Assembly (NCBI RefSeq): GCF_041365695.1
Contig: NZ_JBGFSJ010000001.1
Location: 310,001-374,000 of the forward strand
Direction: 5' to 3'
DNA from: Rhodosalinus sp041365695
Lineage (GTDB): Bacteria; Pseudomonadota; Alphaproteobacteria; Rhodobacterales; Rhodobacteraceae
DNA: 64,000 nucleotides
Positions 23,935 to 32,189 of this stretch are shown here, piece by piece; positions within the stretch are counted from its first letter, which is position 1; every line of letters starts with the position of its first letter. The translations under genes were made by a program, and so were the position numbers. The notes beneath the pieces are model-generated. The model ran no database searches. It saw only the letters and a list, made by a program, of their open reading frames with translations, and was not told the DNA's origin.

Positions 23935-24945
23935 TCAGGCATCCTGCGGCGCGGTGTTGGCATAGATGTCGGTCCAGAGCTCGTCGAGCGCGGGCTCGGG
24001 GCTTTCGCGGGCGAAATCCGCCGCGGCGTTGACCACCGACTTGATCTCGCGGTCGATCGCCTTGAGGTCTTCCTCGCTGGCGTGGTCGCCGGACAGCAGC
24101 AGCTCGCGCACATGCTCGATGGCGTCGCGTTCCTCGCGCATCTTCTGCACCTCCTCGCGGGTGCGGTACTTCGCGGGATCGGACATGGAGTGGCCGCGGT
24201 AGCGGTAGGTCTTGATCTCGAGGATGTAGGGCCCCTTGCCGGACCGGCAGTGCGCCACCGCCTTGTCGCCGCCGGCCTTCACGGCGAGCACGTCCATGCC
24301 GTCCACCGCCTCCCCGGGGATGCCGAAGGCGGCGCCGCGGGTATAGATGTCGGGCGTCGACGTCGCGCGCTTCTGCGAGGTGCCCATGGCGTACTGGTTG
24401 TTCTCCACGACGAAGATCACCGGCAGTTCCCAGAGCGCGGCCATGTTGAACGCCTCGTAGACCTGGCCCTGGTTGGCCGCGCCCTCGCCGAAATAGGTGA
24501 AGGTGACGCGGTCGGTCTCGTTGTACTTGTCGGCGAAGGCGAGCCCCGTGCCCAGCGGCACCTGCGCGGCGACGATCCCGTGCCCGCCGTAGAAATGTTT
24601 CTCTTTCGAGAACATGTGCATGGAGCCGCCCTTGCCCTTGGAATAGCCGCCCTCGCGGCCCGTGAGCTCGGCCATGACGCCCTTGGGGTCCATCCCGCAG
24701 GCCAGCATGTGGCCGTGGTCGCGGTAGGAGGTGATGCGCTTGTCGCCCTCCTCGGCGGCGGCCTCGAGGCCGACGACGACGGCCTCCTGCCCGATGTAGA
24801 GATGGCAGAAGCCGCCGATCAGGCCCATGCCATAAAGCTGGCCCGCCTTCTCCTCGAAGCGGCGGATCAGGAGCATGTCGCGGTAGTAGCCTTTCAGCTC
24901 CTCGGCCGACACGTTGGGGGCCTTGGCGGTCTTGCGGGTGGCCAT
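23935..24945 (-). CDS. pdhA: Pyruvate dehydrogenase E1 alpha
   Basis: A 336-residue TPP-dependent subunit that decarboxylates pyruvate together with PdhB. The thiamine diphosphate motif is GEG at 153-155 to NN at 182-183, within the usual spacing. The phosphorylation-loop-like stretch YRGHSMSDPAKYR, typical of E1 alpha, is near residues 263-275. The ATG at 24943-24945 has GGGAGGG upstream; an in-frame start at 24981 is less likely. First gene of the pdh operon, downstream of ftsB on the same strand. Confidence 0.96.
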   Translation of the reverse strand: MATRKTAKAPNVSAEELKGYYRDMLLIRRFEEKAGQLYGMGLIGGFCHLYIGQEAVVVGLEAAAEEGDKRITSYRDHGHMLACGMDPKGVMAELTGREGGYSKGKGGSMHMFSKEKHFYGGHGIVAAQVPLGTGLAFADKYNETDRVTFTYFGEGAANQGQVYEAFNMAALWELPVIFVVENNQYAMGTSQKRATSTPDIYTRGAAFGIPGEAVDGMDVLAVKAGGDKAVAHCRSGKGPYILEIKTYRYRGHSMSDPAKYRTREEVQKMREERDAIEHVRELLLSGDHASEEDLKAIDREIKSVVNAAADFARESPEPALDELWTDIYANTAPQDA

Positions 24946-25056
24946 GGGGGCGCGCCCTCCCTCAGGCAGATGGTTTAGCACTGAACAAAAGCCATAGCGG
25001 ATTCCCCCGGCGGGAGTAAGGGGGTTTCTGGCGCGGCGCCGCGGGCCGCTGGTGGG

Positions 25057-25359
25057 CTATTGCAGCACGACCTCGTCGGCGCGCAGAAGGCCCAGCACGT
25101 CGCGGGCCTGCTGGTCCAGCAGATCGAGGTCGAGATAGTCGTCCGACAGACGATGGGTGAGGTTCTCCATCCGCGCCACCTCGGCGCGGAGCCGTGCCAG
25201 ATCCTCGGCCAGGCGCGCCTTCTCCACCTCGACCTCGGCGCGGCGGAAGAGCCCGTAATCGCCCTGCACCGCGGCATAGGTGAAGTAGAGCCCGAGCCCG
25301 AGGGCGCCGGCGAAGAAGAGGATCGCCCCGAAGGCGGGACGGGATCGCGATGTCAGCAT
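25057..25359 (-). CDS. ftsB: FtsB/DivIC-like septum formation initiator
   Basis: A 100-residue bitopic membrane protein. A transmembrane segment lies near residues 10-28 (GAILFFAGALGLGLYF), followed by a coiled coil of about 35 residues (EVEVEKARLAEDLARLRAEV) and a short C-terminal domain. This is the layout of FtsB/DivIC, which links FtsQ and FtsL in the divisome and activates septal wall synthesis. The start is set by the ATG just before the membrane segment. It lies about 111 bases upstream of pdhA, as in many Rhodobacteraceae. Confidence 0.85.
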   Translation of the reverse strand: MLTSRSRPAFGAILFFAGALGLGLYFTYAAVQGDYGLFRRAEVEVEKARLAEDLARLRAEVARMENLTHRLSDDYLDLDLLDQQARDVLGLLRADEVVLQ

Positions 25360-25659
25360 GGCTGCGCCTTGCTCTGCCTCGGCCGCGGCCTCTTTCGGGC
25401 CGTCGGCCGCCACTATGGCACAGGCGATTCGCCATGGGAATCCCCGAATCCGCGGGCATCGACGCGCCGGCGGCCCGGCGTGGCGCATCCGGGACGCGCG
25501 GGTCCGGCACGGGTTGAAAACCGGGATGGAGCCTCCACTTCGGGATGAACGCCGGCGCGCATCGGCGCGGCAGGGCCGCGCCGGAGCGCCGAGGAACGTG
25601 CACCCGCCCCGGAACGCGGGCGGGGCACGGGAACGCGACGGACAGGAAAGGAGGCCCGC
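25360..25659. other. 300-base non-coding gap between ftsB and the bacterioferritin-like gene
   Basis: This divergent intergenic region should carry the promoters of ftsB (-) and the bacterioferritin-like gene (+). I see no clear -35/-10 pair, no Fur-like or iron-responsive palindrome, no terminator with a T-tract and no small reading frame with a good start. The region is GC-rich throughout. The gene to the right has a strong ribosome site (GGAAAGGAGG). Confidence 0.4.
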
Positions 25660-26148
25660 ATGGCCATGAAGAACGAGACCAGCATCGACAACCTGCAACA
25701 GGCGCTCGCGATGGAGCTGACCGCGGCGCACCAGTACCTGCTGCATGCCCATGTCCTCGACGATTGGGGGCTCGACAAGCTCGCCTCGCGGATGCGCGAC
25801 GAGATGCAGGAGGAACTCGGCCATGCCGGCAAGTTCATCGAGCGCATCATGTTCCTCGGCGGCACGCCGAACCTCACCCCCGCGGCGACGCCGTCGAAGG
25901 CGGAGTCGCTACGCGCGCTCTTCGAGTCCGACCGGAAGGACGAGGGCGAGGCGATCCGCTTCTACACCGAGTCCGCGCGCGCCGCCTCGGACAATGACGA
26001 TATCGGCACGCGCCGGCTTTTCGAGGACATCGTGCTCGACGAAGAGGGCCACTGGGACTGGCTGAACCGGCAGATCGACCTGCTGGAACGGATGGGCGAG
26101 CCGGCCTTCTACAACACCTACATGAGCGGCGATCGGGCCGGGGCCTGA
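25660..26148 (+). CDS. Bacterioferritin-like ferroxidase lacking the heme Met
   Basis: A 162-residue four-helix ferritin of the bacterioferritin type. The dinuclear iron (ferroxidase) ligands are complete: Glu19, Glu52, His55, Glu95, Glu128 and His131, each one position later than in E. coli Bfr. The residue at the E. coli heme-ligand position (Met52) is Leu53 here (EELGHAG), so this subunit should not bind the inter-subunit heme. It may be the heme-free partner of a two-subunit bacterioferritin or a stand-alone ferritin storing iron. The ATG has a strong ribosome site (AGGAAAGGAGG). Confidence 0.85.
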   Translation: MAMKNETSIDNLQQALAMELTAAHQYLLHAHVLDDWGLDKLASRMRDEMQEELGHAGKFIERIMFLGGTPNLTPAATPSKAESLRALFESDRKDEGEAIRFYTESARAASDNDDIGTRRLFEDIVLDEEGHWDWLNRQIDLLERMGEPAFYNTYMSGDRAGA

Positions 26149-26175
26149 TGCGGGCGGGCGCGGCGCATCGCGCGA

Positions 26176-27366
26176 TCAGCGCTTGAGCGCCGCGACGCCC
26201 GGAAGATCCTTGCCCTCCATCCATTCTAGGAAGGCGCCGCCCGCCGTCGAGATGTAGGTGAAATCCTTTGCCGCGTCGGCGCGGTTGAGCGCGGCCACGG
26301 TATCGCCGCCGCCCGCGACCGAGACGAGCCGTCCGCTGCGCGACAGCTCCGCCGCCTTGGCCGCCGCGGCGGCCGTGGCCGCATCGAAGGGCGGGTACTC
26401 GAAAGCACCGAGGGGGCCGTTCCAGAGAAGCGTGCGCGCGCGCTCCAGCGCGTCGCGGATGCGCCGGACGCTCTCGGCGCCCGCGTCGAGGATCATCGCG
26501 TCCTCGGGGCAGGCGCCGGCGGGCACGGTCTCGTGCGGCGCGCCCGCGGCGAGGTCGCGCGCCACCACCACGTCTACCGGAAGCAGGACCTCGCAGCCCG
26601 CCTTCGCCGCCTTCTCGGTGATCTCGCGCGCGGTGTCTGCCATGTCGTGCTCGGCCAGCGAGCGGCCGATCTCGAGGCCGCGGGCGGCCAGGAAGGTGTT
26701 GGCCATGCCGCCGCCGATCACGAGGATGTCGACCCGCTCCACGAGGTTGGCCAGAAGCTCGAGCTTCGTCGAGACCTTGGCCCCGCCCACCACCGCCATC
26801 AGCGGCCGCTCCGGCTCGGTCAGCGCGCGCGACAGCGCCGAGAGTTCGGCCGCCATCAGCCGCCCGGCGCAGGAGGGCAGGTGGGACGCGATGCCCGCCG
26901 TGGAGGCGTGGGCGCGATGCGCGGCCGAGAAGGCGTCGTTGCAGTAGATGTCGCCGAGCCGCGCCAGCGCCGCGGCGAAGTCCGCATCGTTGGCCTCCTC
27001 GCCCGGGTAAAAGCGCGTGTTCTCCAGAAGCAGCACCTCGCCCGCGGGCAGCGCGTCCGCCGCGGCTTCGGCGGCGGGTCCCACGCACGCCGCGCAGAAG
27101 CGCACCGGCACGCCGAGCGCGTCCTGCATCGGGCGTGCGAGCTGCTCCAGCGACATCTCCGGCACGCGCCTGCCCTTCGGGCGGTCGAAATGGGCCAAGA
27201 GGATCGGCCGGCCGCCGGCCTCCAGCACGTCGCGGATCGTGGGCGTGGTGCGGGCGATGCGGCTCGCGTCGGTGACCTCGCCGTCCTGCACCGGCACGTT
27301 GATGTCCACGCGGATCAGCACCCGCTTGCCCTCGAGCGCCATGTCGTCAAGCGTCGCCCAGCCCAT
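26176..27366 (-). CDS. pgk: Phosphoglycerate kinase
   Basis: A 396-residue two-domain kinase interconverting 1,3-bisphosphoglycerate and 3-phosphoglycerate with ADP/ATP. The N-terminal substrate region has RVDINVPVQDG (residues 18-28) and AHFDRPKGR, and the C-terminal nucleotide domain ends with the AGGGDTVAAL loop. Full length for Pgk. It reads convergently with the bacterioferritin-like gene, 27 bases away, and divergently from the cyclophilin pair. Confidence 0.97.
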   Translation of the reverse strand: MGWATLDDMALEGKRVLIRVDINVPVQDGEVTDASRIARTTPTIRDVLEAGGRPILLAHFDRPKGRRVPEMSLEQLARPMQDALGVPVRFCAACVGPAAEAAADALPAGEVLLLENTRFYPGEEANDADFAAALARLGDIYCNDAFSAAHRAHASTAGIASHLPSCAGRLMAAELSALSRALTEPERPLMAVVGGAKVSTKLELLANLVERVDILVIGGGMANTFLAARGLEIGRSLAEHDMADTAREITEKAAKAGCEVLLPVDVVVARDLAAGAPHETVPAGACPEDAMILDAGAESVRRIRDALERARTLLWNGPLGAFEYPPFDAATAAAAAKAAELSRSGRLVSVAGGGDTVAALNRADAAKDFTYISTAGGAFLEWMEGKDLPGVAALKR

Positions 27367-27495
27367 CGTCCCCTCCTGCCCGGTTGCGGCCCGGGCTCCT
27401 CTTCCACGGGCCGCCCCGGCGCGTCAATGCGAAGCTTGCGGGCTGGCCGCACGCGGCCTAGGAGTGTGGCGAACCGAGGCGAAGGAGAGCCGGCC

Positions 27496-28002
27496 ATGGC
27501 CGAGATCAAGGACCCCGAGAACACCATACTGATGGAGCTGAAGGACGGCACCGTCGTGATAGAGCTTCTGCCCGACATCGCGCCGGAACACTGCGCGCGG
27601 ATGAAGGAGCTGGCCCGCGCCGGCGCCTACGACAACGTGGCCTTCCACCGCGTGATCGACGGGTTCATGGCGCAGACGGGCGACGTGGCGCATGGCAACA
27701 TGGAAAGCGATTTCAATCTGCGCCGTGCGGGCACCGGCGGCTCGGACCTGCCCGATCTCAAGGCCGAATTCTCGCGCATCCCGCACGATCGCGGCACGCT
27801 CGGCGCGGCGCGCAGCCAGAACCCCGACAGCGCGAATTCGCAGTTCTTCATCAATTTCAAGGACAACCACTTCCTGAACGGGCAGTACACGGTCTACGGC
27901 CGCGTGATCGACGGGATGGCGCATGTGGATGCGATCACCCGCGGCGAGCCGCCCGCGAACCCGGACCGGATGATCAGCGTGAAGGTGGCCGCCGATGCGT
28001 AA
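27496..28002 (+). CDS. Cytosolic cyclophilin-type peptidyl-prolyl isomerase
   Basis: A 168-residue cyclophilin with no signal peptide. It catalyses cis-trans isomerisation of Xaa-Pro bonds. The catalytic Arg is in FHRVIDGFMAQTGD (about 52-65), and the QNPDSANSQFFI and LNGQYTVYGRV segments form the substrate groove. It resembles PpiB. It overlaps the next gene by 8 bases, and the two share long stretches of nearly identical DNA, indicating tandem duplication. The ATG at 27496 follows AAGGAGAG. Confidence 0.93.
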   Translation: MAEIKDPENTILMELKDGTVVIELLPDIAPEHCARMKELARAGAYDNVAFHRVIDGFMAQTGDVAHGNMESDFNLRRAGTGGSDLPDLKAEFSRIPHDRGTLGAARSQNPDSANSQFFINFKDNHFLNGQYTVYGRVIDGMAHVDAITRGEPPANPDRMISVKVAADA

Positions 28003-28540
28003 ACTCGCCGTTATCCTGGCCTTCGCGGCCTCTCCCGCCCTCGCCACCGGCATCGAGATCGAGGTCTCGGGCGAAGCCGAGGGCACCATTGCCATCGACC
28101 TTCTCGAAGACGTGGCGCCCGCCCACGCCGAGCGCATCGCGACGCTCGCCGCCGAGGGCGCCTATGACGGGGTCGTCTTCCACCGCGTGATCGACGGCTT
28201 CATGGCGCAGACCGGCGACGTGGAGTTCGGCAAGATGGGTGGCGACATGTCCATGGCCGGGCGCGGCGGCTCGGCCATGCCGGACCTGCCGGCCGAGTTC
28301 TCCGACATCCCGTTCGAGCGGGGCGTGGTCGGCATGGCCCGGTCCCAGAACCCCGACAGCGCGAATTCGCAGTTCTTCATCATGTTCGCCCCGGGGGCGT
28401 TCCTGAACGGCCAGTACACCGTCGTGGGGCGCGTGACCTCCGGCATGGAGGTGGTGGACGCGATCAAGCGCGGCGAGGGACGGAACGGCGCCGTGATCGG
28501 GCAGCCCGACGTCATGGAGCGGGTCACCGTCACCGACTGA
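27995..28540 (+). CDS. Exported cyclophilin-type peptidyl-prolyl isomerase
   Basis: A 181-residue cyclophilin like its upstream neighbour but with a signal peptide (residues 1-18, likely cleavage after SPALA), so it should act in the periplasm, like E. coli PpiA. The active-site segments FHRVIDGFMAQTGD and QNPDSANSQFFI are intact. It overlaps the cytosolic copy by 8 bases, so both products come from one mRNA. The duplicate pair gives the two compartments their own copy. Confidence 0.92.
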   Translation: MRKLAVILAFAASPALATGIEIEVSGEAEGTIAIDLLEDVAPAHAERIATLAAEGAYDGVVFHRVIDGFMAQTGDVEFGKMGGDMSMAGRGGSAMPDLPAEFSDIPFERGVVGMARSQNPDSANSQFFIMFAPGAFLNGQYTVVGRVTSGMEVVDAIKRGEGRNGAVIGQPDVMERVTVTD

Positions 28541-28581
28541 GCCGGGGCCTCGCGGCCGGTCACGTTCGCGGCAAGGGGGCT

Positions 28582-28606
28582 GTGCGGGCGGGCGATTCGC
28601 CCGCAC
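28582..28606. repeat. Perfect 9-bp inverted repeat after the cyclophilin pair
   Basis: GTGCGGGCG (28582-28590) and CGCCCGCAC (28598-28606) are exact reverse complements around the loop GGCGATT. It lies between the exported cyclophilin and the DUF3179 gene. No T-tract follows, so an intrinsic terminator is doubtful. It may mark a Rho-dependent stop or stabilise the upstream mRNA. Confidence 0.35.
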
Positions 28607-28639
28607 CCTGTGCGGAAGTTCCGCATGGGAGATCGCGCC

Positions 28640-29623
28640 ATGACACCCAGAACGTTTCTCGCCGCCCTCGGCCTCGCGCTCGCCGCCGCCGGGCCGGTCG
28701 CCGCCGACCCCGCGCGCTGGGCCGCCGAGTGGCCCGATACCGATTTCTCGAAGAGCACGCTCGAGAGCTGGGACGAGGTGATCGCGGGCGGGCCGCCCAA
28801 GGACGGGATCCCCGCGCTTTCGGACCCCGATTTCATCCCCGTCTCCACCGAGACGCGGCTCGGCGCGCGCGAGCCGGTGATCGCGGTGGAGCTTGCCGGC
28901 GAGCGACCGCGCGCCTACCCGATCCGCTACCTCACCTGGCACGAGATCGTGAACGACGAGATCGGCGGACGGCCCGTCGCCGTGACCTTCTGCCCGCTCT
29001 GCAATTCCGGCATCACCTTCGACCGGCGCGCGGGTGGGCGCACGCTCGAGTTCGGCGTCTCCGGCAAGCTCCGTCACTCGGACATGATCATGTACGACCG
29101 CCAGACCGAGAGCTGGTGGCAGCAGGCCATCGGCGAGGCGATCGCGGGCGAGATGACGGGCACCACGCTAAAGACGCTGCCCACCTGGAGGGAGGGCTGG
29201 GCGCAGTTCGCCGCGCGCAACCCCGAGGGGCTCGTGATGGACGAGCCCGGCTGGAACCGCGCCTATGGCCGCAACCCCTATCGCGGCTACGAAAGCGCGC
29301 GCCGGCCCTTCCTCTACTCCGGCGAGATGCCGCCCCACGGCATTCCGGCGCTCGCCCGCGTCGTGCGGGTGGATACCCGGGCCTGGCCGCTCTCGCGGCT
29401 CTCCGAGGAAGGCCGCATCGCCGAGGCGGGCGTCACGCTGTCATGGCGGACGGGCCAGGCCTCGGCGCTCGATGCCGGCACGATCGCCGCCGGGCGCGAC
29501 GTGGGCTCTGTGCGGGTGCGCGACGCGGCGGGTCGGGACGTGGCCCATGACGTCATGTTCGCCTTCGCGTTCCATGCCTTCTGGCCCGAGGGCCGCTGGA
29601 TGCTGGAGGGTGGGGCGCGCTGA
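28640..29623 (+). CDS. DUF3179 domain-containing exported protein
   Basis: A 327-residue DUF3179 protein. Residues 1-23 form a signal peptide (likely cleavage after VAAD or nearby). The family block with FCPLCNSG (two Cys in C-x2-C) lies near residues 118-125, followed by the SDMIMYDRQTESWWQQ segment. These proteins are common in envelopes of Proteobacteria; no biochemical function is established to my knowledge. I chose the ATG at 28640 because the signal peptide begins there; in-frame starts at 28610 and 28625 would add a charged leader. It is convergent with tyrS. Confidence 0.82.
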   Translation: MTPRTFLAALGLALAAAGPVAADPARWAAEWPDTDFSKSTLESWDEVIAGGPPKDGIPALSDPDFIPVSTETRLGAREPVIAVELAGERPRAYPIRYLTWHEIVNDEIGGRPVAVTFCPLCNSGITFDRRAGGRTLEFGVSGKLRHSDMIMYDRQTESWWQQAIGEAIAGEMTGTTLKTLPTWREGWAQFAARNPEGLVMDEPGWNRAYGRNPYRGYESARRPFLYSGEMPPHGIPALARVVRVDTRAWPLSRLSEEGRIAEAGVTLSWRTGQASALDAGTIAAGRDVGSVRVRDAAGRDVAHDVMFAFAFHAFWPEGRWMLEGGAR

Positions 29624-29647
29624 CGCCCGCATGCGTCACCGTCGCGG

Positions 29648-29714
29648 GCGAGGGGGCGCTGCCCCCTCTTGGCCTGCGGCCAATTCACCCCCGGAGTATT
29701 TTCGCCAAGAAGAA
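29648..29714. repeat. Dispersed intergenic element with two adjacent hairpins
   Basis: Two touching perfect hairpins, GAGGGGGC-GCT-GCCCCCTC (29650-29668) and TTGGCC-TGC-GGCCAA (29669-29683), are followed by ACCCCCGGAGTATTTTCGCC and AAGAAGAAG. I recognise this arrangement, with CCCGGAGTATTTT and AAGAAG, as a sequence often seen between genes in Rhodobacteraceae genomes. It lies between the 3' ends of the DUF3179 gene and tyrS. It could act as a bidirectional terminator or a REP-like element. No second copy was noticed in this window. Confidence 0.55.
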
Positions 29715-29717
29715 GGC

Positions 29718-30974
29718 TCAGCCGGCCAGGGTGACGAGGGCGTGGCGCTTCTTGCCGGCCGATAGCTTCACCGGGCGCGCGAGGGCGGCGGCGTCGAGCA
29801 TGAGCCCGGGATCGGAGACCGGCGCGTCGTCGAGCCGCGCGCCCTGCTCGGCGATGAGGCGCTTGGCGTCCTTGCCCGATTTCGCGAGCCCGGCGCGGAC
29901 GAAGAGCTGCACGACGGAGATGCCCCCGCCGAGCTCGGCGCGGTCGAGGGCGAGGGTGGGCAGGTCCGTCCCGGCGCCGCCCTGCTCGAAGACTTTCCGC
30001 GCGGTGGCCTCGGCCGCCTCGGCCGCCGCGCGGCCGTGAAGGAGCGCGGTGACCTCGTTGGCGAGCACGATCTTGGCCTCGTTGATCTCCGCGCCACCGA
30101 GCGCGCCGAGCCGCGCGCAGTCCTCGACGGGGAGTTCGGTATAGAGACGGAGGAAGCGGCCCACATCGGCATCGGCGGTGTTGCGCCAGAACTGCCAGAA
30201 CGCGTAGGGCGAGACGAGTTCCGCGTCGAGCCAGACCGCGCCCTCGGCGGTCTTGCCCATCTTGCGCCCGTCCGCCGTGGTCAGGAGCGGCGAGGTGAGG
30301 CCGAAGAGCTCCGCGTCGCTCATGCGCCGGGCGAGGTCGATGCCGTTGACGATGTTGCCCCACTGGTCGGAACCGCCCATCTGCAGCCGGCAGCCGTGGC
30401 GGCGGTAAAGCTCCACGAAATCGTAGGCCTGCAGGATCATGTAGTTGAACTCCAGAAACGAGAGCGACTGCGCGCGGTCGAGGCGGGACTTCACGCTTTC
30501 GAAGGAGAGCATCCGGTTGACCGAGAAGTGCCGGCCCACATCGCGCAGGAAGTCGAGGTAGTTGAGCCCGTCGAGCCACTCGGCGTTGTCGATCATGAGC
30601 GCGCCCGAGGGCCCCTCGCCGTAGTCGATGTAGCTCGCGAAGACGCGGCGGATGCCGGCGATGTTCTCGTCGATCTGGTCGGGCGTGAGGAGCGGGCGCT
30701 CCTCGGCGCGGAAGGACGGATCGCCCACCTTCGTGGTGCCTCCCCCCATGAGCGTGATCGGCTTGTGGCCGGTCTTCTGCAGCCAGCGCAGCATCATGAT
30801 CTGGATGAGCGAGCCCACATGGAGCGAGCGTGCCGTGGCGTCGAAGCCGATATAGGCCGGGGTCGGGCCCGCCATCAGCGCCTCGTCGAGCCCTTGCAGG
30901 TCGGTGCAGTCGGCAAGGTAGCCGCGCTCGAGCATCACCTGGAGGAAGTCGGAGCGGGGGCGGTAGGTGGTCAT
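29718..30974 (-). CDS. tyrS: Tyrosine-tRNA ligase
   Basis: A 418-residue class I aminoacyl-tRNA synthetase that charges tRNA-Tyr. The HIGH-like motif is HVGS at 52-55, the KMSKS-like loop is KMGKT near residue 240, and a C-terminal S4 RNA-binding domain (about 350-418, VVQLFVRAGLAKSGKDAKRLI) is present. The length is right for TyrRS. It is divergent from anmK with a shared 66-base control region. Confidence 0.96.
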   Translation of the reverse strand: MTTYRPRSDFLQVMLERGYLADCTDLQGLDEALMAGPTPAYIGFDATARSLHVGSLIQIMMLRWLQKTGHKPITLMGGGTTKVGDPSFRAEERPLLTPDQIDENIAGIRRVFASYIDYGEGPSGALMIDNAEWLDGLNYLDFLRDVGRHFSVNRMLSFESVKSRLDRAQSLSFLEFNYMILQAYDFVELYRRHGCRLQMGGSDQWGNIVNGIDLARRMSDAELFGLTSPLLTTADGRKMGKTAEGAVWLDAELVSPYAFWQFWRNTADADVGRFLRLYTELPVEDCARLGALGGAEINEAKIVLANEVTALLHGRAAAEAAEATARKVFEQGGAGTDLPTLALDRAELGGGISVVQLFVRAGLAKSGKDAKRLIAEQGARLDDAPVSDPGLMLDAAALARPVKLSAGKKRHALVTLAG

Positions 30975-31006
30975 CGGGCTGGTTCCCTTCCTTGGCGCCG
31001 CCCGTC

Positions 31007-31012
31007 TATAGT
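31007..31012 (+). promoter_or_regulatory. -10-like element between tyrS and anmK
   Basis: TATAGT at 31007-31012 is preceded at 18 bases by TTCCCT (30983-30988), a weak -35. Transcription would start near 31019 and the anmK start codon is at 31041. On the opposite strand the same position reads ACTATAGA, which could serve tyrS, whose start is 33 bases away. Weak single-site evidence. Confidence 0.35.
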
Positions 31013-31040
31013 GCCGGGGCAAGCGAAGGGGAAGAGCAGG

Positions 31041-32138
31041 ATGGGCGGAGGGTCTGTCTGGGCGCTGGGAGCGATGTCGGGCACCTCGCTCGACGGCGTG
31101 GACGCGGCGATGATCCGTACCGACGGCGTGCGGGTGGAGGCGTTCGGCGCCTCTGACTACCGGCCCTATTCGGAAGACGAGCGCGCGGTGCTGCGCGCGG
31201 CGCTGGGGCGTTGGCCGGGCGACGACCTGGAGCGGGCGGCGGAGGTGGTGCGGGGCGCCCATGCCGAGCTTCTGGCGCGCTTCTCCGAGGCGGAGATCGT
31301 GGGCTTTCACGGCCAGACGCTGGCCCATGATCCGCGTGGGCGGGGCACCCATCAACTCGGCGACGGCGCGGCGCTGGCCGAGGCGCTGGGTCGGCCCGTG
31401 GTCTGGGATTTCCGCACCGCCGACGTGCGGCTGGGCGGCGAGGGCGCGCCGCTCGCGCCCTTCTTCCACTTCGCGCTCGCCAAGCGGATCGGGGCGGAGC
31501 GGCCGCTCTGCCTGCTGAACCTGGGCGGCGTGGGCAACTTGACCTGGATCGACCCGCGCCGCGCCGCGCCGGAGGAGGAGGGCGCGCTTCTGGCCTTCGA
31601 CACGGGGCCCGCCAACGCGCCCATCGACGACCTGATGCGTGCACGGCTGGGCGCGGCCTGCGACGAGGGCGGGCGGCTGGCGGGAGCGGGCCGGGTCGTG
31701 GAAGGCGCGCTCGAGGCGCTGATGGCGGAGCCCTATTTCCTGCGCATGCCGCCGAAGTCGCTCGACCGGGACGCGTTTCCGGGGCTCCTCGCCTCGGTGG
31801 AGGCGTTGTCGGACGCCGACGCGGCGGCCACGCTCACCGCCGTGGTCGCGGCGTCGGTCATGCGCGGGCTCGAACACTGCCCGGTCCCGCCCGAGCGGAT
31901 CCTCGTCACCGGGGGCGGGCGCAAGAACCCGGTGATGATGCGGATGCTGGCCGCCGCGCTCGACGCCGAGGTCGCGCCGGTGGAGGCGGTGGGGCTCGAC
32001 GGCGACATGCTGGAGGCGCAGGCCTTCGCCTATCTCGCGGTGCGCGTGATGCGCGGCCTGCCCACCTCGGCGCCGGGAACCACGGGCGTGCGCGCGGCGG
32101 TGGGCGGCGGCGTAATCTCGCGCCCCGGGGCGTTGTGA
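31041..32138 (+). CDS. anmK: Anhydro-N-acetylmuramic acid kinase
   Basis: A 365-residue kinase of the ASKHA fold that phosphorylates and opens 1,6-anhydro-MurNAc released by lytic transglycosylases, feeding recycled cell wall back into metabolism. Family signatures include the N-terminal GAMSGTSLDGVD loop (about 10-21), GFHGQTLAHDP and the C-terminal TGGGRKNPVMM. The ATG at 31041 follows GAAGAGCAGG. Anhydro-muropeptides are produced by lytic transglycosylases such as MltG at the left of this window; they are not linked in an operon. Confidence 0.95.
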   Translation: MGGGSVWALGAMSGTSLDGVDAAMIRTDGVRVEAFGASDYRPYSEDERAVLRAALGRWPGDDLERAAEVVRGAHAELLARFSEAEIVGFHGQTLAHDPRGRGTHQLGDGAALAEALGRPVVWDFRTADVRLGGEGAPLAPFFHFALAKRIGAERPLCLLNLGGVGNLTWIDPRRAAPEEEGALLAFDTGPANAPIDDLMRARLGAACDEGGRLAGAGRVVEGALEALMAEPYFLRMPPKSLDRDAFPGLLASVEALSDADAAATLTAVVAASVMRGLEHCPVPPERILVTGGGRKNPVMMRMLAAALDAEVAPVEAVGLDGDMLEAQAFAYLAVRVMRGLPTSAPGTTGVRAAVGGGVISRPGAL

Positions 32139-32160
32139 TCGGCCTGCGAGATGCTAGTGT
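32133..32160 (+). promoter_or_regulatory. Predicted promoter of zwf-pgl-pgi
   Basis: TTGTGA (32133-32138) and TAGTGT (32155-32160) are 16 bases apart, with TGC just before the -10 giving an extended -10. Transcription would start near 32167, and zwf starts at 32190. The -35 overlaps the last codons of anmK. Prediction only. Confidence 0.4.
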
Positions 32161-32189
32161 GACGCCGATCCGTCCCGGAGGGCCCGGCC

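Noticed and set aside
21868..24978. 1036-codon plus-strand frame opposite the pdh genes
   Set aside because: It spans three clear pdh genes on the other strand and has a His/Arg/Gly-rich low-complexity translation.
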